This document shows, piece after piece, positions 1 through 11,755 of a stretch of DNA of 64,000 nucleotides. The notes beneath the pieces are model-generated. The model was not told the DNA's origin. It worked only from the letters and a program-made list of their open reading frames with translations, and ran no database searches. The first letter of the stretch is position 1, and the number at the start of each line of letters is the position of its first letter. A program made the position numbers and the translations under genes. The DNA comes from Amoeboaphelidium protococcarum (lineage: Eukaryota; Aphelidiomycota; Aphelidea): the NCBI GenBank assembly GCA_023515745.1, contig JALECJ010000257.1, forward strand, positions 746,687-810,686. Reading direction: 5' to 3'.

Positions 1-127
1 GTGATAGTGAACTGATTTGTGAAAATGTTGAATATACTGACAATTAATCATGAATTGATAATATTTTTTCCCATTGAATATTCACAAATGAGTTATAAAT
101 TAGTAGATAGATGAAAGATTAGATACT

Positions 128-2014
128 TCACTATTACTGCTAGAGACAGTATGATGGTTCATCCACCTGACAGATGGCAGCACCAACTTTGGCATCGCAT
201 CCCTCTTCAGGTGTGGTGATAGCTCCAAATTAGCTCATCTGCAGGCATAATCCACCATAGTTACTTCCTTACCATGAGTTGATCCATGTTGACTGAGTGA
301 CACCACTAGAAGTTGAAACGTTGGCATTGTTGATAGGCTGGGATGGAATAACATTCTCAATGAGGTATAAACGCGTATCATTAGAATCGACATTTACCAG
401 ACAGTTGCCGTCATAAGAGGTGCAATTCTACGAGCATGCATTGATGGCATCTTGGAAAGTGTAGTCACCTGTAACTTTATAGAAGCATGTTCCATTAGTT
501 GGACTGGTTGAATTGCCGATACAGTTTTGACATACAGCAGAAGGACATGGCGCGGTATTGCATGCTTTACTCTCTTACAGATCAGATGGACAAGCTTCCC
601 CGCCCAAGAAAGGGAATCTTATTATCGACCTAGTTCTTGTTTGAGTACCGGAACCACAAGGAGCACTACACTCAGAGAATTCTGACCACTCAGACACTAC
701 GCAATCTTGTTTGCACTGGTATGGACGAGATACCACAGTGTCGCCATTCTCAGTCCAGCTGAACAGCACAGCATTGTTGGCCAAACCAGTTCCAACCGGA
801 ATAGACTACGTGGCCGATGGAGATGACGCCGCAGGAACAAACGCCTATCCAATGCGCTCACCACCCTCAGTAAACGATGAGCCACTAATAGCAGAAGCAC
901 CACTGCTAGGATTGAAGGTATTGTAAAGAACAACGAAGGTTTAGTTTAGGGACTGCACGACATATGGTCCACTTTCGATGAGATTAGTACCTGGATTCAC
1001 TGCAATAGGAGCTCCTTGAGGAGCCAGATTGTTGTCATACAATTGAAAGTTGATCCTCGAAACAGAGTCGGATGATGTAGATGACCAACTGATAACAAAT
1101 TTACCATTCGAGAGACCGGCAGCAGACGGGTTGATTTGAACAAACTCACTGAATGGATTAACTTGGAACGGAGATCCGATAGGAACACCATTAGAATCGT
1201 AGACACGAGCCATAACCGCTGACGCGGTACAACCATATTACGAAGACCAGGTAATAAGATTGAAGCCAGCAGATATTCCAACAACCTGCTAAGATGGAGT
1301 GACGTTGTCGCCAAGTGTGTTAACGTTAAAACTCGACGATCTAGCAGTACCATCACTATTGAAGATTCTAGCATACAATTTACCACCGCCGATTCTGCCA
1401 TCAGTACCAACGTCATAACTTATCCACGAAACAATAAAGCCATTTCTACCAGAATCTCCCTTTAGAGCAGCTACGGACGGGTACTAGTCTTGTCTGGTGG
1501 AATTTATATCATCATTCACCAAGCTCTCAGGACCAAGAGCTATTCCGTTGGCATCAAACAGCTGGAACAGGATTCTCTCATATCTTGGAACTGAAGATCC
1601 AGGAATCAAGGCAACCGAGCTCTAGTATACGATGACAAACCCGCCATTAGTCAGACCAGCAACAGATGGAATCTTTTGATCGAATACAGACACTGAGTTT
1701 ACTTGAAACTGCGGAATGAGCACAGATACAGTTTATGAAGCCTAATCCAGCTGGTACACTGTTGCAAAAATACCGAGACCACTGCTGTCTTCACCAGAGA
1801 CTTGAGCAGCGACAACAAATGCATTGCCAACCTCTGCCTTGCTTCCAACACCTTTCGAGATATTGTACAGGGCAGTCGCAGAAGAGGAAGTAGCTGGAAA
1901 CTGGCCAGACTGGAATACAAGCGTGTTATCTGTAGAACCATAGTTGCATACTTCCTACGCGCGAGCAAAGACCGCCAAAAGAGATGCTAATATAGAGACA
2001 GACTGTATGTGCAT
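128..2014 (-). CDS. Secreted protein with TSP1 repeat and C-type-lectin-like C-terminus
   Basis: 628 codons ending in TGA, with in-frame TAA/TAG read as Gln. The start is the first ATG of the frame and is followed by a clear signal peptide (residues 1-19, MHIQSVSILASLLAVFARA). Residues about 20-400 hold repeated beta-rich units of the form 'L.ARIFNSDG / MARVYDSNG...GSPF.VN' that look like a repeated beta-structure or propeller; I cannot name the family. Residues about 434-490 form a thrombospondin type-1 repeat (SEWSEFSECSAPCGSGTQTR, then paired Cys). Residues about 500-625 have the Cys spacing and the 'WINSW...CLQM...GAAICQV' pattern of a C-type-lectin-like fold. Probably secreted or attached to the cell surface and used for adhesion; this role is inferred. 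Faces away from the next gene, with 364 bp between. Confidence 0.85.
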
Positions 2015-2378
2015 TCTCAACTCGCCCGGGATTGTCTTCAAAGTACTTAACTTAAAGAATGGATGGATGGGTGCAGCAAATTATAAGAGGTACTAGCAGC
2101 AGTAAAATAAACAACAATACTTGAGTTTAAGGTAGTGTCAAGAGCACACGCGCGTAAATTTCCCTTTTCAGAGTTGTTTCAACACATTTGTTTTGAGATT
2201 TGCGTGTGTCATTCTCACCTAAAGCGCGTTCGTAAATTTTCACAGTACATTGCGTGTGTGCTACCTTGTTTCAACCTTGTAACTCTCTCTCTCTAATTCG
2301 TCGATATTTTACAATCTTCCGACGTTTCATATATTCTTTTGAAGTGTTTGCGCGAAACTTTGGAATATTGTTAGTGTA
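2015..2378. other. Divergent intergenic/promoter region
   Basis: Separates the minus-strand TSP1 gene from the plus-strand two-exon gene. No gene seen. It holds an ACGCGCGT motif at 2148-2155, two GCGTGTGT words near 2200-2260, and a CTCTCTCTCT run near 2283. A bidirectional promoter is likely from the gene orientation. Confidence 0.5.
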
Positions 2379-3165
2379 ATGTCGGTGTTTATCGGAGGAA
2401 AGTTGGCTGAATTCACTGCTAACAGAGGTGGCACATTGTAAGTCTTCCAGCTCTGCATGCTGACCGATCATCACGTTTTGGGCCATAAATTGTAGTTTTG
2501 TTGAGCTGACAATAGTGGAGGTATGTGAAAATGGAGAAGAGAATATACTGCAAATTGTAAAAAGTCAACGATCCATTGCTTAACACTCAAGAGGAGAATT
2601 TAAATGTTACTTGGACTGTCCATTATCACTGAAATTATCTTTAGACAGAAAATTGCGATTCTACGCGGTTGTACGTGAAGTGTTAAGTCTCGGTCGGTGT
2701 CCGGTTTATGGTTACTCTTATCAAGATTACAATATCTAAAGTGAAGATGATGATCAAGTTGAGCTCTATCTCAACGTTGTTTCACCCGTGTTGGATGATT
2801 AACTGGACGATCTTCAGTATTGGCTACTGGGCATAAGTCCTGAATACGAATAGTTTGGACCAAACGCACCTCAAGGTCAACAAAAGTAGACGTGGACAAA
2901 TTTTTCTAATCGGAGGCATTAATAAATCATACACAGAGGACAGGTTACTATATCGCTAATGTTGCTCAGACAAAAAGATCTAACCAAATTAGACGATTCT
3001 ATTTTAGGTGATATTGTTTCTCCTACAACTGCTGCGACAAGCTAGCGCTCTCGCACTTCATATGTTGATAAAGCGAACAAATAGACGCCAACCGCACCGC
3101 AATCCAAGAAGTAGAAAAACTCGTTATCTGCAGCAAGACCTGGGATACTGAAGTAATCGAAATGA
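2379..3165 (+). CDS. Unrecognised two-exon protein
   Basis: Exon 1 is 2379-2437, exon 2 is 2496-3165, giving 242 residues. The ATG opens MSVFIGGKLAEFTANRGG; the intron 2438-2495 has a consensus GTAAGT donor and a TAG acceptor and restores the frame. The middle is acidic (QSEDDDQVELYL) and the tail is basic and Gln/Ser/Lys-rich (SKKQKNSLSAA). No family recognised. The start of exon 2 reads like a compact beta domain (FFVELTIVEVCENG, then FKCYLDCPLSLKLSLDRKLR). The last ~70 codons were duplicated and reappear, diverged but still open, at 4420-4626. The gene model is my inference; a further intron near 2935 cannot be excluded. Confidence 0.5.
2438..2495 (+). other. Intron (58 nt) of the 2379-3165 gene
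   Basis: GTAAGT donor, TGTAG acceptor, phase 2. Removing it joins the first ATG exon to a 223-codon open frame that has no usable ATG of its own. Confidence 0.55.
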
Positions 3166-3280
3166 AATTGTCTAAACATATTGTTTCTACCTAACACTCC
3201 TTCTGGCCTGGCCACTAAGTCTTATTTTCAGTATATCCTGGACCCGTTTTTCCTGATCGGCTCTCTCAAACTCAATCACA
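2935..3280 (+). repeat. Direct duplication, copy 1
   Basis: Covers the 3' coding end of the two-exon gene and the promoter side of the coiled-coil gene. It matches 4405-4795 collinearly by eye, with many substitutions and small indels; shared blocks include CCAAGAAGTAGAAAAAC and CACTAAGTCTTATTTT. Confidence 0.75.
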
Positions 3281-3297
3281 ACATCATAGCACAAATA

Positions 3298-4035
3298 ATG
3301 ACCGCAAAATTCAACGCGAATGCCTGCTATTCACAAATTCAATCCATCAACGAGCAAATCAAGAAGCTGAATGAAGAAATATTTCCACTGCGTAGGAAGG
3401 TTTTGTGGGGAGGCACAAAGGAGGAGAAGGAATCAATTTCACCATACTTGAATTCGCTGGAGGGCGATTTGAAGGAATTGAAAGCAAAAGGTGTTTATTG
3501 GGAAAAGTTGCTGGCGGCCATCTCCATCAGCAGCTCGAGGAAGGCGGCATACAAGTACTACACTGCAGTTATCCACTCGAGGAAGATGCTGAACAAGATC
3601 GCTGTATACACGCAATCAGTATTTAATTACCCATACAAGAATATGGAAATTGATAATGGATGGAATCCTGGATAAGAGGATTTGAAGGCTGCGCGTTATT
3701 CAACTAATCCGGTATATAAAGATCCAGAAGGGAAGCCTCTCATAGACTTCTTTACGAAGCAGCAATGGAAACGGCTCGACAAGCTCAATCAGGATGTAAA
3801 TGACAAAGCTCACGACGACGATATTCCTACCGATCCAATCGCATCAAATGCCCAATTTCGAATTGTTGTTCCAAACAAGCATTATGTTCCTGGCTTATAT
3901 GAAGAGATTTTGCTGCGTTGTTAGGTTGGCAATAAGTAGGAAGACTTTGAGATTCAAAAGGCTAGCGAAGAGAGTTCGGGGTCAGAAAGTGGTGGGTCTC
4001 TTAAGGAAACGCACTTTTCTACCCAACTTCGTTGA
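3298..4035 (+). CDS. Coiled-coil protein of unknown function
   Basis: 245 codons, TGA stop at 4033-4035. The start is the first ATG of the frame downstream of a TGA (3163-3165). Residues about 8-75 are strongly heptad-like (SQIQSINEQIKKLNEEIFPL...SLEGDLKELKAKGVYWEKLL), then a Lys/Tyr-rich helical part, then a polar Ser/Glu-rich C-terminus. Several in-frame TAG codons (for example the Gln after WNPG) are needed to read past residue 125. No family recognised. An AATAAA lies at about 4043, just after the stop, and may be the polyadenylation signal. It sits between the two copies of a local duplication. Confidence 0.65.
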
Positions 4036-4404
4036 TAATGGTCAATAAAGTTTCATTTGCCTGACAAGGTTTAATACAGTATTTTCGGCCAGTCTTTCGC
4101 CTAAAAACTACAGCGCCGACTTCTTGTAAAACAATATGATGTTCACAGTTCTCAGTGTTCAGCTTAACTTCTTGCTTTATTCGCAACAGAAATGATAGAA
4201 TATCTAAATGCTATCTTCTTTACACGTAAATAAGAAAAGTTTTCACTAGAGGCAATGCTATTCTTGTGGACAAGTGTGATGTAGCTTAGTTTGTTCGCGG
4301 ATCACGCGATTTGAAATGACCTTGATCTGAGTTCAACCTCATTGAAAACTTAGTGAACACTTTTAATCCGTGAACAATAATTATCAATCAAACGATATTC
4401 AGTT

Positions 4405-4795
4405 TTATACTTTTAAGATATGAACCTTAGACAGAAGGATTAATCCAAATTAAAGGATTCCATTTTAAGAGTTATTGTTTCACCTACAGCTAATGCGACA
4501 ACTTAACGCGTTCGCACTGCAGATGTGGATAAAGCGCCTAAGTGGACGCTCACCGCGCCATCATCCAAGAAGTAGAAAAACTTGTTATCTGTAGCAGGAC
4601 CTGGAATACTGAAGTTATCAATATGAAAATTTTAAAACATACTGTTTCTACCAAGCACACCTTCTGGCCACTAAGTCTTATTTTTGTGGACCGGTCATAT
4701 GAGCTATAGTGTCATTAGCGTTACGTAGCACCGAGTGATCGCGTGACCAACCGAAGCGTTCTTTTTCCTGATCGACGTGCTCAAACTCGTCTCCG
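4405..4795 (+). repeat. Direct duplication, copy 2 (diverged)
   Basis: Collinear with 2935-3280. It has an extra segment (about 4690-4750) not present in copy 1. Divergence looks like roughly one base in five by eye, so the event is old. Confidence 0.75.
4420..4626 (+). pseudogene. Relic of the C-terminus of the 2379-3165 gene
   Basis: 68 codons from an ATG to TGA. The product aligns along its whole length with the last ~67 residues of the two-exon protein (shared DSIL..IVSPT, then SKKQKN), at about two thirds identity by eye. The 5' part of the parent gene is absent, so it is probably non-functional, although the frame has stayed open. Confidence 0.5.
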
Positions 4796-5055
4796 CTCTC
4801 TTCCTTTCCCTTTCTTCTCTCATCAATCACAAATCAATCAGCTTTTATTGTGATCCATCGACAGCAAATAAAGCGTTATTTGAGCACCGTTGATTAAATA
4901 TCTATTGTCACTATTTTAATTGCAATAGTGTTCACAATCTAGCTTACTTTTTTCAATTGAGCTAAGAGAAGGTGTAAAATATTCATTTCTTATCGTTGCG
5001 TTTGCGAGAAAGATCAGAAATTATTGATTGAATATAATCGTCAAGAAGAATAAGT

Positions 5056-6990
5056 ATGCAAGTGGAAGTAGGTAACAATATGAACAGAAGCGGCGATAAT
5101 AACGCTTAGTTATCAAATGCAATTTAAATGCCCGTTTCTTAATCTGCTGTTGTCAGATAGTAATAGTAATAATCATAAAAGTAGTAGTAGTAAGTGTCGT
5201 TGTAGTCGAAAGATAGCAGCTCGTCTTCTTCCGCCGACTCTTTTTCCGTTTCGTCGGATCTACAAAAGTTAGTGGGCGCCTTCGGTGGCGTAAAATCAAT
5301 TGATTTATGCAAGGAGTTTATGAAGACCATCTGGACAGCTAAGGAATCTTCTTTCAAGCTGTAAGCTTTTCAGATTATTAATCGCACTAATAATCGTTCC
5401 ATCTTGCAGAAGCTGGTGGAATTTCGTCTCGCAGAGTTATTGAGAGTATGGCTACGTGATGCTATCAAGAATGATTTTTTGGATTTTGTGAATATTGCTC
5501 TAGATGTGTCTCGAAAGTTACCACTTAATACAGAGTAGGTGAAAGATATTGGTAAGGTTGTTAAAGTGTCTCTTTCTAAACATGAAAATTCGGTTATTCG
5601 GGATAAAGCTCAAGACTTGCTTTCTTATTGGCTTTCTGTTGCTGCAAAGTCGTCTTCATCATCTTAAACTTTGTAATCTTAATAGCTAGAGGAGCAACAG
5701 CTTAGTGGAGGTATTGTTCGTGGCGAAGGTAAAGCATCTTAATCAAAGGTCTCAGTCAGCACCACCTCTCCATCGGCAGCATTAGCGTCACCTAACTCTC
5801 CGACTGATGTGAAGAGTAAAGTTGCTTCTGCCAAATACAATGATGTTGATATCTTTAATACACTTGATATTCTTGAACCTCGTAAGAAACCAAAGTTGAT
5901 GTCCGGTAATGTGCCGGAGAGTAAATCGGTTGGCGTGAAGGATGTTAATCAATCCGCAGGATCTTCCACTGCGTAGTAGTAGTCATCGTCTTTATCATAA
6001 ACAGGATCTAACGCGTAAAAGAGCGCAGTACCTGCAGTTCCATAGAAGCCTAAAAAGACTGTCAGATGGAAGCCAGATAGTTAGCTGTGCACTATTCATG
6101 AGATTGAGCGAATTGATTATTATGGTGGTAAGGCAGCTCAGTCATCTCTTAAAGATATGGACAAATCTGAAGGTTCTGCTATTAAACGAGGATTCGTCGA
6201 TGATGGTGGTGATTCCTCTGCGCCTTAAGGTGGTGATATAAAGTTGAATTCTGGCGAACAAGTGACATCTTAAATGGGTAATAATTCTGTCTAGGCTGCT
6301 TCAGGTGTTGATGTCAGCTCTTTGTTAACTACAATTACTGGAAATTCACAATTTAAAGATATTCTATCTCAGTTCATTCCCCCGTCTTCTTCGTAATCTT
6401 CGTAGAATCAGCAAGCAACTGCCGCTGTATAGCCTCAGGCAATGTAACCGCAGTATTTATAGTCGATGCCTCACCTTTAAGGTTCTTAGATCTACAATGG
6501 AAATCCTCCCGGTCCTTAGCATGTACAGCAACAGTATCCAAATGTGGCTGCAGCGAGTACCAACGTGTATGGGTACTAGTATCCTCAGGTTGGATAATAC
6601 AATTAGTTTGGTAATGGTCTGGGTGCGCAGCCTTTTGTAATGTAATAGTAACAGATGTTATAACAACAACCTTAGTAGCAACAGACGTAGCAAATGATGT
6701 ATTAATAGAACTATCATCATCACCATCAGCCCAATTAGCAACCTTAATCTCAACAATCTGTCGACCAGGCCGCGTTTTAACTTCCGCCTGAACTGATGCA
6801 AAACCTTACAACAATATTGTAGACTGTCGGAACGGTCACTGATGGGTAGAAAAGTACAAGTGGTGTGGTTAACGCGTAAAGTGGTTAGTAATAGTAACAT
6901 TATCATCATTAGAAGAGGCGAGATGGAAAGGCTTAGTCTGGTCATAAAAATAAGAATGCGAAAAAGTAGAAATAACAGTAATAATAATGA
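5056..6990 (+). CDS. PNUTS/PPP1R10-like PP1 regulatory protein with TFIIS-N domain
   Basis: 644 residues read through dozens of TAA/TAG codons to a TGA at 6988-6990. A poly-Gln stretch near residues 35-50 is followed by a helical TFIIS N-terminal/LW-type domain at about 95-195 (ILQKLVEFRLAELLRVWL, later NSVIRDKAQDLLSYWL). About residue 335 has KKTVRWKP, a good RVxF-type protein phosphatase 1 docking motif, followed by 'LCTIHEIERIDYYGG', the arrangement seen in PNUTS and its yeast relatives (Ppn1/Ref2). The rest is a long low-complexity Gln/Asn/His-rich tail ending in a Lys/Gln cluster. Family knowledge: PNUTS targets PP1 to RNA polymerase II termination and 3'-end processing. The orthology is inferred from domain order and motif. 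Confidence 0.7.
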
Positions 6991-7099
6991 CACTCCCCAG
7001 AAATAAGAAATATACTACTTCTACCCTTAATAATAAATTTATGCCAAATTCGTTTATTTATTTTGTCTTCACTTCTACTTCATTAATATTATCGTTTTA

Positions 7100-9076
7100 T
7101 CATATTTTGGAGATTCCAACACGCTCCATTGCAATTTTCTGCGCACGAACAGCCTCCAGGCCCATCAAAGTGTTCTGGGCATCCATCGGACCTCGCACCA
7201 CCTTCAACGCTTTCTCATACATTCTAATAGCATCGTCAATCTTATTCTGGGATGTCAGCAACTACGCGTAATGCATATAAGCCAAATCACACTTTGGATC
7301 CAGCTCCAACACCTTCAGAACCAACTCTTCACTACCAGCCATATCGCCGCTGATGTGAGAGAGAACGATGGCTTTATTCAGATAGGCCATAGCCATGTCT
7401 GGCTTAAGCTAAATAGCCTTATCGAAACACTTGATCGCCTCAGCCACATTTTCTGCCTCTAGCATCAGTTCACCACGGTAGTAATAGATATCTGCACACT
7501 GAGGATACTCCTTCACCAACTGATCAAATAATCTCTCAGCCTTCTTTGGAGAAGAATCGCGAGACTCAATCACAGCGCGTTAAATACGAGCATAGATCGC
7601 AGGCATGGAGTCTTACAGATCTTAAAACTGTGTTCCATACAGAGCAGTTGCCTTCAGATACAGCTCCTTGGCTGACTTGGTCTCCTGCAGCAGAAAATGG
7701 ATCTGTGCACGATGATAATACCAATCTGGATCTTCCAGTTCAGCCTTAGCCATGGCCTGCTCAAAAAGAGATTGAGAAGCTTCAATACATTTTGCATCAT
7801 TAGCAATCTCAACCTGCATACTAGCCAATTTGATCATGGAATTCATATACAACTGTTTTATGGGCAACTCCATGGACAACTTTGACACCAATTCAATGGA
7901 CGCTTGCAAATTACTCTATGCCAGATGCAACTTACCAGCCAAGTACTGCAACGTACCCATAATGTTTAAATACATACTGTGCAAATAAGCATCAGTAAAC
8001 TTGTCCACCTAATTACTCAATGATTATGCCTAGGTAAGAGCTTTATCCAAATTCTTCTCCTGGAACTGCTAGACTAAATCAACAGTTAACATCTCTGGTG
8101 AGTTAGCTTCAACCCCAGTGCCCTCAGACATGTACGCCTAAATCTGGTCCGTAGTCAGATAACTGTAACTATAAGAATTGAGATACGCATTCAAAAAAGT
8201 GCTTGAAGGCAGCTCCAAAGCATTAGTATCCTCCCCATCGACGGCGGCCTCGACTGCCTACTTTGGAGAAAACATCTCAACGGCTTCCAACTCGGCAAGC
8301 TTTCTCAACACGCGATCTGCAGACTCCATCAAGTGCTGCGACTGGAACTTCTCCAGAAAACATGCAGTGGTATAATCAGCCAGACAGTCATGCAGACGAC
8401 CCTCCTTCTCTAGAATTTAAGCGCGACGAATCAGGCCTTTAACGTACGTGGAATCGCACTTGAGAGCCAAATCGCAATCCTCAATGGCCTTCGAATTCTC
8501 TTTCAACGCTGCGTAACACGCAGCTCTATTACCATAAAATATCGCGCATGCATGAGTTACAGGGGAAACATCCTTCTCTGTCTAATAGACATTGATTGCC
8601 TGGGTATAACTCTCAATAGCCTTCTGATAATCCTTCGCAGAGAATGCAGCATTGCCTTCATTCTTGTACTTTAACGCGGCACTCTTCTTATCCTCTTCAC
8701 TCAAAGCTGCAGTAATTTTGCTGCTCTCTTCCACAGTATCTTATTCAACTACTGCGACAGACTCTACAGCATTAGCTGCTGCATCATCCTATGGATCTTC
8801 CACTTGCGACTCAGTCTACTCTTACTGATCGCCAGAATCCATCTATAATTCAGAGAGATCCTATTCCGCCTACTTTTTCATATCACTACCGCGCTTCTTT
8901 AACCATTTTCTACCAGGACCCTTGTAAAAGTAATACCCAGTGCCGGCAATGGCCATACCACCAGAGGCAAGCAAAATCACTTTGTAATGATCCTTCACCC
9001 AGTCGCGAAATGACTAAGTCCAAGTAATCTCCTAAGACGGTAATGGATGATTTTCCACAATTACAGATTAATCCAT
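7100..9076 (-). CDS. TOM70: Mitochondrial import receptor Tom70
   Basis: 658 codons, TGA stop. The start MDQSVIVENH precedes a single N-terminal membrane anchor at about 33-51 (VILLASGGMAIAGTGYYFY), then a charged linker (KKRGSDMKK) and tetratricopeptide repeats from about residue 125 (KYKNEGNAAFSAKDYQKAIE; AIFYGNRAACYAALKENSK) to the C-terminus. Length and layout match yeast Tom70 (617 residues): an outer-membrane anchor and a cytosolic TPR domain that takes Hsp70/Hsp90-bound carrier preproteins. Typical of opisthokonts, which informs the taxonomic guess. It converges on the PNUTS-like gene with 109 bp between the stops. Confidence 0.9.
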
Positions 9077-9845
9077 TCCAATATATTATTGAAAATATCT
9101 CTAATAAATTTTTTTGATTTAATAATTAATCGCGTTAGGATAGATAGAAAAGAATTGACCCCACGTCACACAAAAGAGAAAACGTGTGAAGAAGTGCTGC
9201 TCGCCAGGAGAGATGAAGCAAAAGTAGACTCATCAAATCACATAGTCACCCCATACCATGTAAAGGTGCGGTGTACCATGGTCAAATGGCGCGTTCTACT
9301 TACCATAAATTAAGTTTAAATTCAAATAGCCAAAAGTTTCGGTTCGAACTAGAAATTGTGTGCGCGTACTGTGCAATTAAAAAACGTCCATGAGATTTAG
9401 AGGGATATAGAACAGGATCTTCAACCGCGGGATCACTCCTACAGGAATTGAATTGAATTCATAATAATAATAATCATAATGTCGCAACTTATGTAAACCC
9501 TTTTTCATTACCTCAAGCTGCAGCGATATTGATTAATCTCAATGTCTAGTAATTGTCGCGTCACTTTCTTTTAATATACAGTACTAAAATTAACTGGCTG
9601 TATGAGGACAATTAAATTGACTGATTGATTGATTCTTAAGGGGCTGATCGAGCAACGCCAGTTTTGCTATGCTGCTGCGGCCTCTTCTTTCACCTACGCT
9701 AATCTAATATATATTATCATCATCACTACATATATTAGTCTTTTAATATTCGTGTCTTTTGTATACTACTTTACATTGACACTCTTCAGAATTTGCGATT
9801 GCTCCGTACTAATTCACATTGTATAGAAAGATATCATTTTAGAAA
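9077..9845. other. Divergent intergenic region, no gene seen
   Basis: 769 bp between the divergent TOM70 and GAS7-like genes. AT-rich, with ATAATAATAATCATAATG near 9460-9480. I tested a tRNA B-box-like GGTTCGAACT at about 9342 and rejected it, because it lacks flanking stems. Confidence 0.5.
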
Positions 9846-11573
9846 ATGCTTGGACATTGTGATGATGGTAACTTGATGTCGGTGGCCGTGGCTCTTTACG
9901 ATTATGAAGCCACAGAGATGGATCATCTGTCCTTCCTCATGGGCGATAGAATAGTGGTGGCTATGAAGGATGAAAGCGGTTGGTGGAGTGGATACAAAGA
10001 GGATGATCCTAGCTGTACTACTGGATGGTTTCCCGCTAATTATGTTGAGGAAGTGGATGGATCATTGACGCGTCAATTGTCTTCAATGAATATTAACTCA
10101 CAAGATTCATAGTCTTAGAATACTGCTGGATAGTAATAGTAGTAGTATAAGCACCTTTATTAATAGCAGTAGTAATAATCATCTACTAATCTACCAGAAG
10201 GTACCAAGACGGCGCATCCAGATTACGTGCAATATTTCGCTGAAGATGGAACTCCTTTCTACGTCAATATTGTGACTAATGAAAGTGTATGGGAGCTGCC
10301 TACTACGCCAGATTCCCCGCTGAATAATCCTAATAATCAATACAAAGTCCTCAGTCCACCATCTTCTGTGATTGATGTGCCATTTCTATCACTAAGTGAT
10401 TAGCCGCCACCATAATATCAACTCCCGCAATTGTCTCCATCCAATGCTGATGGCCAAAAGTCTAGTGGAGCAGCAGGAGGTGGTGATTTTGTGCACAAGA
10501 TTCCGCTGAGTAGAATTGCGCATAATAAAAAGAAGCGCCTGTCCAATGCTAGTGAGTTTAGTCAATTCTCATTATCATCGTCATCTGCAGCTGTGAAGAC
10601 GTCCTCCTTTGATAAGATTCCACCATCTCCCACGTCGTCAGTGAAGAATCTAAGCTTTACCGATCCGCATCCAGTGCCTTAACTGCATGGTGGCAAGTAT
10701 GGTTACCGTAATAACTTCACATCTGACAATCCCAAGAATCCTCAATAATCAGGATTTGATATCTTGGTACTGAAGCACAGAAATGGAAAGGAGGTGTGTA
10801 AGGATATCGCTGCATTCATGGCTGAGCGTGCGCGTATTGAAGATGAATATGCCAAGCAGTTGATGCTTCTTGCCAAGAGTCAGTTTGGCAGTCAAGAGTC
10901 TGGAACGTTGAAAACTGCTTGGAACCAGCTCAAGTTTGATGTGGAGAATCAGGCTCAGTCGAGAAAGGTGTTCTCTGAACAGTTGACCAAGGATGTGTAT
11001 CAGGAGGTGATGAAGTTTAAGGATGGTCAAAAGAAGACGCGGAAAGACTATGAGGCCACTATGGCCCAGGATCGCAAGAGTCTACTGGAAAAGTTCAGAA
11101 AAGCTCAGCGCACTCGAGAAACGTATCTGTAAAAGTGCCGCGATGCTGAAGTTGCAGATGCTCTTGTTAGTAGAGGATAACTGGCTAATATGACGCGTAA
11201 AGACTTTTAAAAGTTGGAGGACAACGCGCGCAAAGAGAGGAAGAAGGCTTCCATTGCAGCATTTGACTACCGCACCGCTGTCAAAGAGTTTGAAGATATG
11301 CGTGTGCAGTTTGAGGAGGATAACAACAATGCAGCGATAGATTTTGAATCTGCAGAGTATGATAGAATCGAGTTCCTGAAAGTTGTGTTGCATAACTATT
11401 TGACTGCACAGCGTCAGGTGAATGACAAGTGCAAGGACAGCAGTGAGATGTGTTCAAGCAGTATCGAAAGTGTCAGCGGCGCCGTGGACATTGAGCTCTT
11501 TGTAAAATCCAAATTCACTGGCTGCACTTCAGTGCCGCACCTGGAGTTTGAGCAGTACAAGAATTATTTTTGA
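9846..11573 (+). CDS. GAS7-like protein: SH3, WW and F-BAR domains
   Basis: 575 residues. SH3 at about 11-70 (VAVALYDYEATEMDHLSFLMGD, WWSGY, GWFPANYVEE), a Gln-rich linker written in TAG/TAA codons, WW at about 120-152 (YFAEDGTPFYVNIVTNESVWELP), a Ser/Pro linker, then an FCH/F-BAR domain from about 300 to the end (LKHRNGKEVCKDIAAFMAER, EDEYAKQL). This domain order is that of animal GAS7, a membrane-curving, actin-linked scaffold; fungal F-BAR proteins usually carry SH3 at the C-terminus. The start is the first ATG of the frame. Probably acts at the plasma membrane or actin cortex. Confidence 0.85.
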
Positions 11574-11755
11574 ATATATTAATTTTGAATAGTTAATTTA
11601 TGATTTTTGGTCTTTACCTTTTCAGTCTTCACTGCTGTCCTTTCTCCCTTGTTGCTGTGATATCATTCTGATCGCCATTTGTCACGTATAGATTATTAGT
11701 AGTGTATACCTTCTGTATAAATCTCCAATAGAGTTAACAAAAGTATAGATAGTTA

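Larger units (their letters stand above)
4036..5055. other. Spacer containing duplication copy 2
   Basis: Apart from the diverged duplicate at 4405-4795 and its small open frame, I see no gene. A pyrimidine-rich stretch (TCTTCCTTTCCCTTTCTTCTC) lies near 4800-4820. The 260 bp before the PNUTS-like start probably hold its promoter. Confidence 0.5.

Noticed and set aside
3121-3300. Intron joining the two-exon gene to the coiled-coil gene (GTAATC...TTTTCAG)
   Set aside because: The splice leads straight to a TGA; separate genes with their own start and stop fit better.
5360-5410. Possible intron in the PNUTS-like gene (GTAAGC...TTGCAG)
   Set aside because: Splicing would break the frame of the TFIIS-N domain; reading through TAA as Gln gives a continuous helical sequence.
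9330-9360. Possible tRNA (GGTTCGAACT box)
   Set aside because: No T-stem pairing, acceptor stem or A-box at the right distance on either strand.
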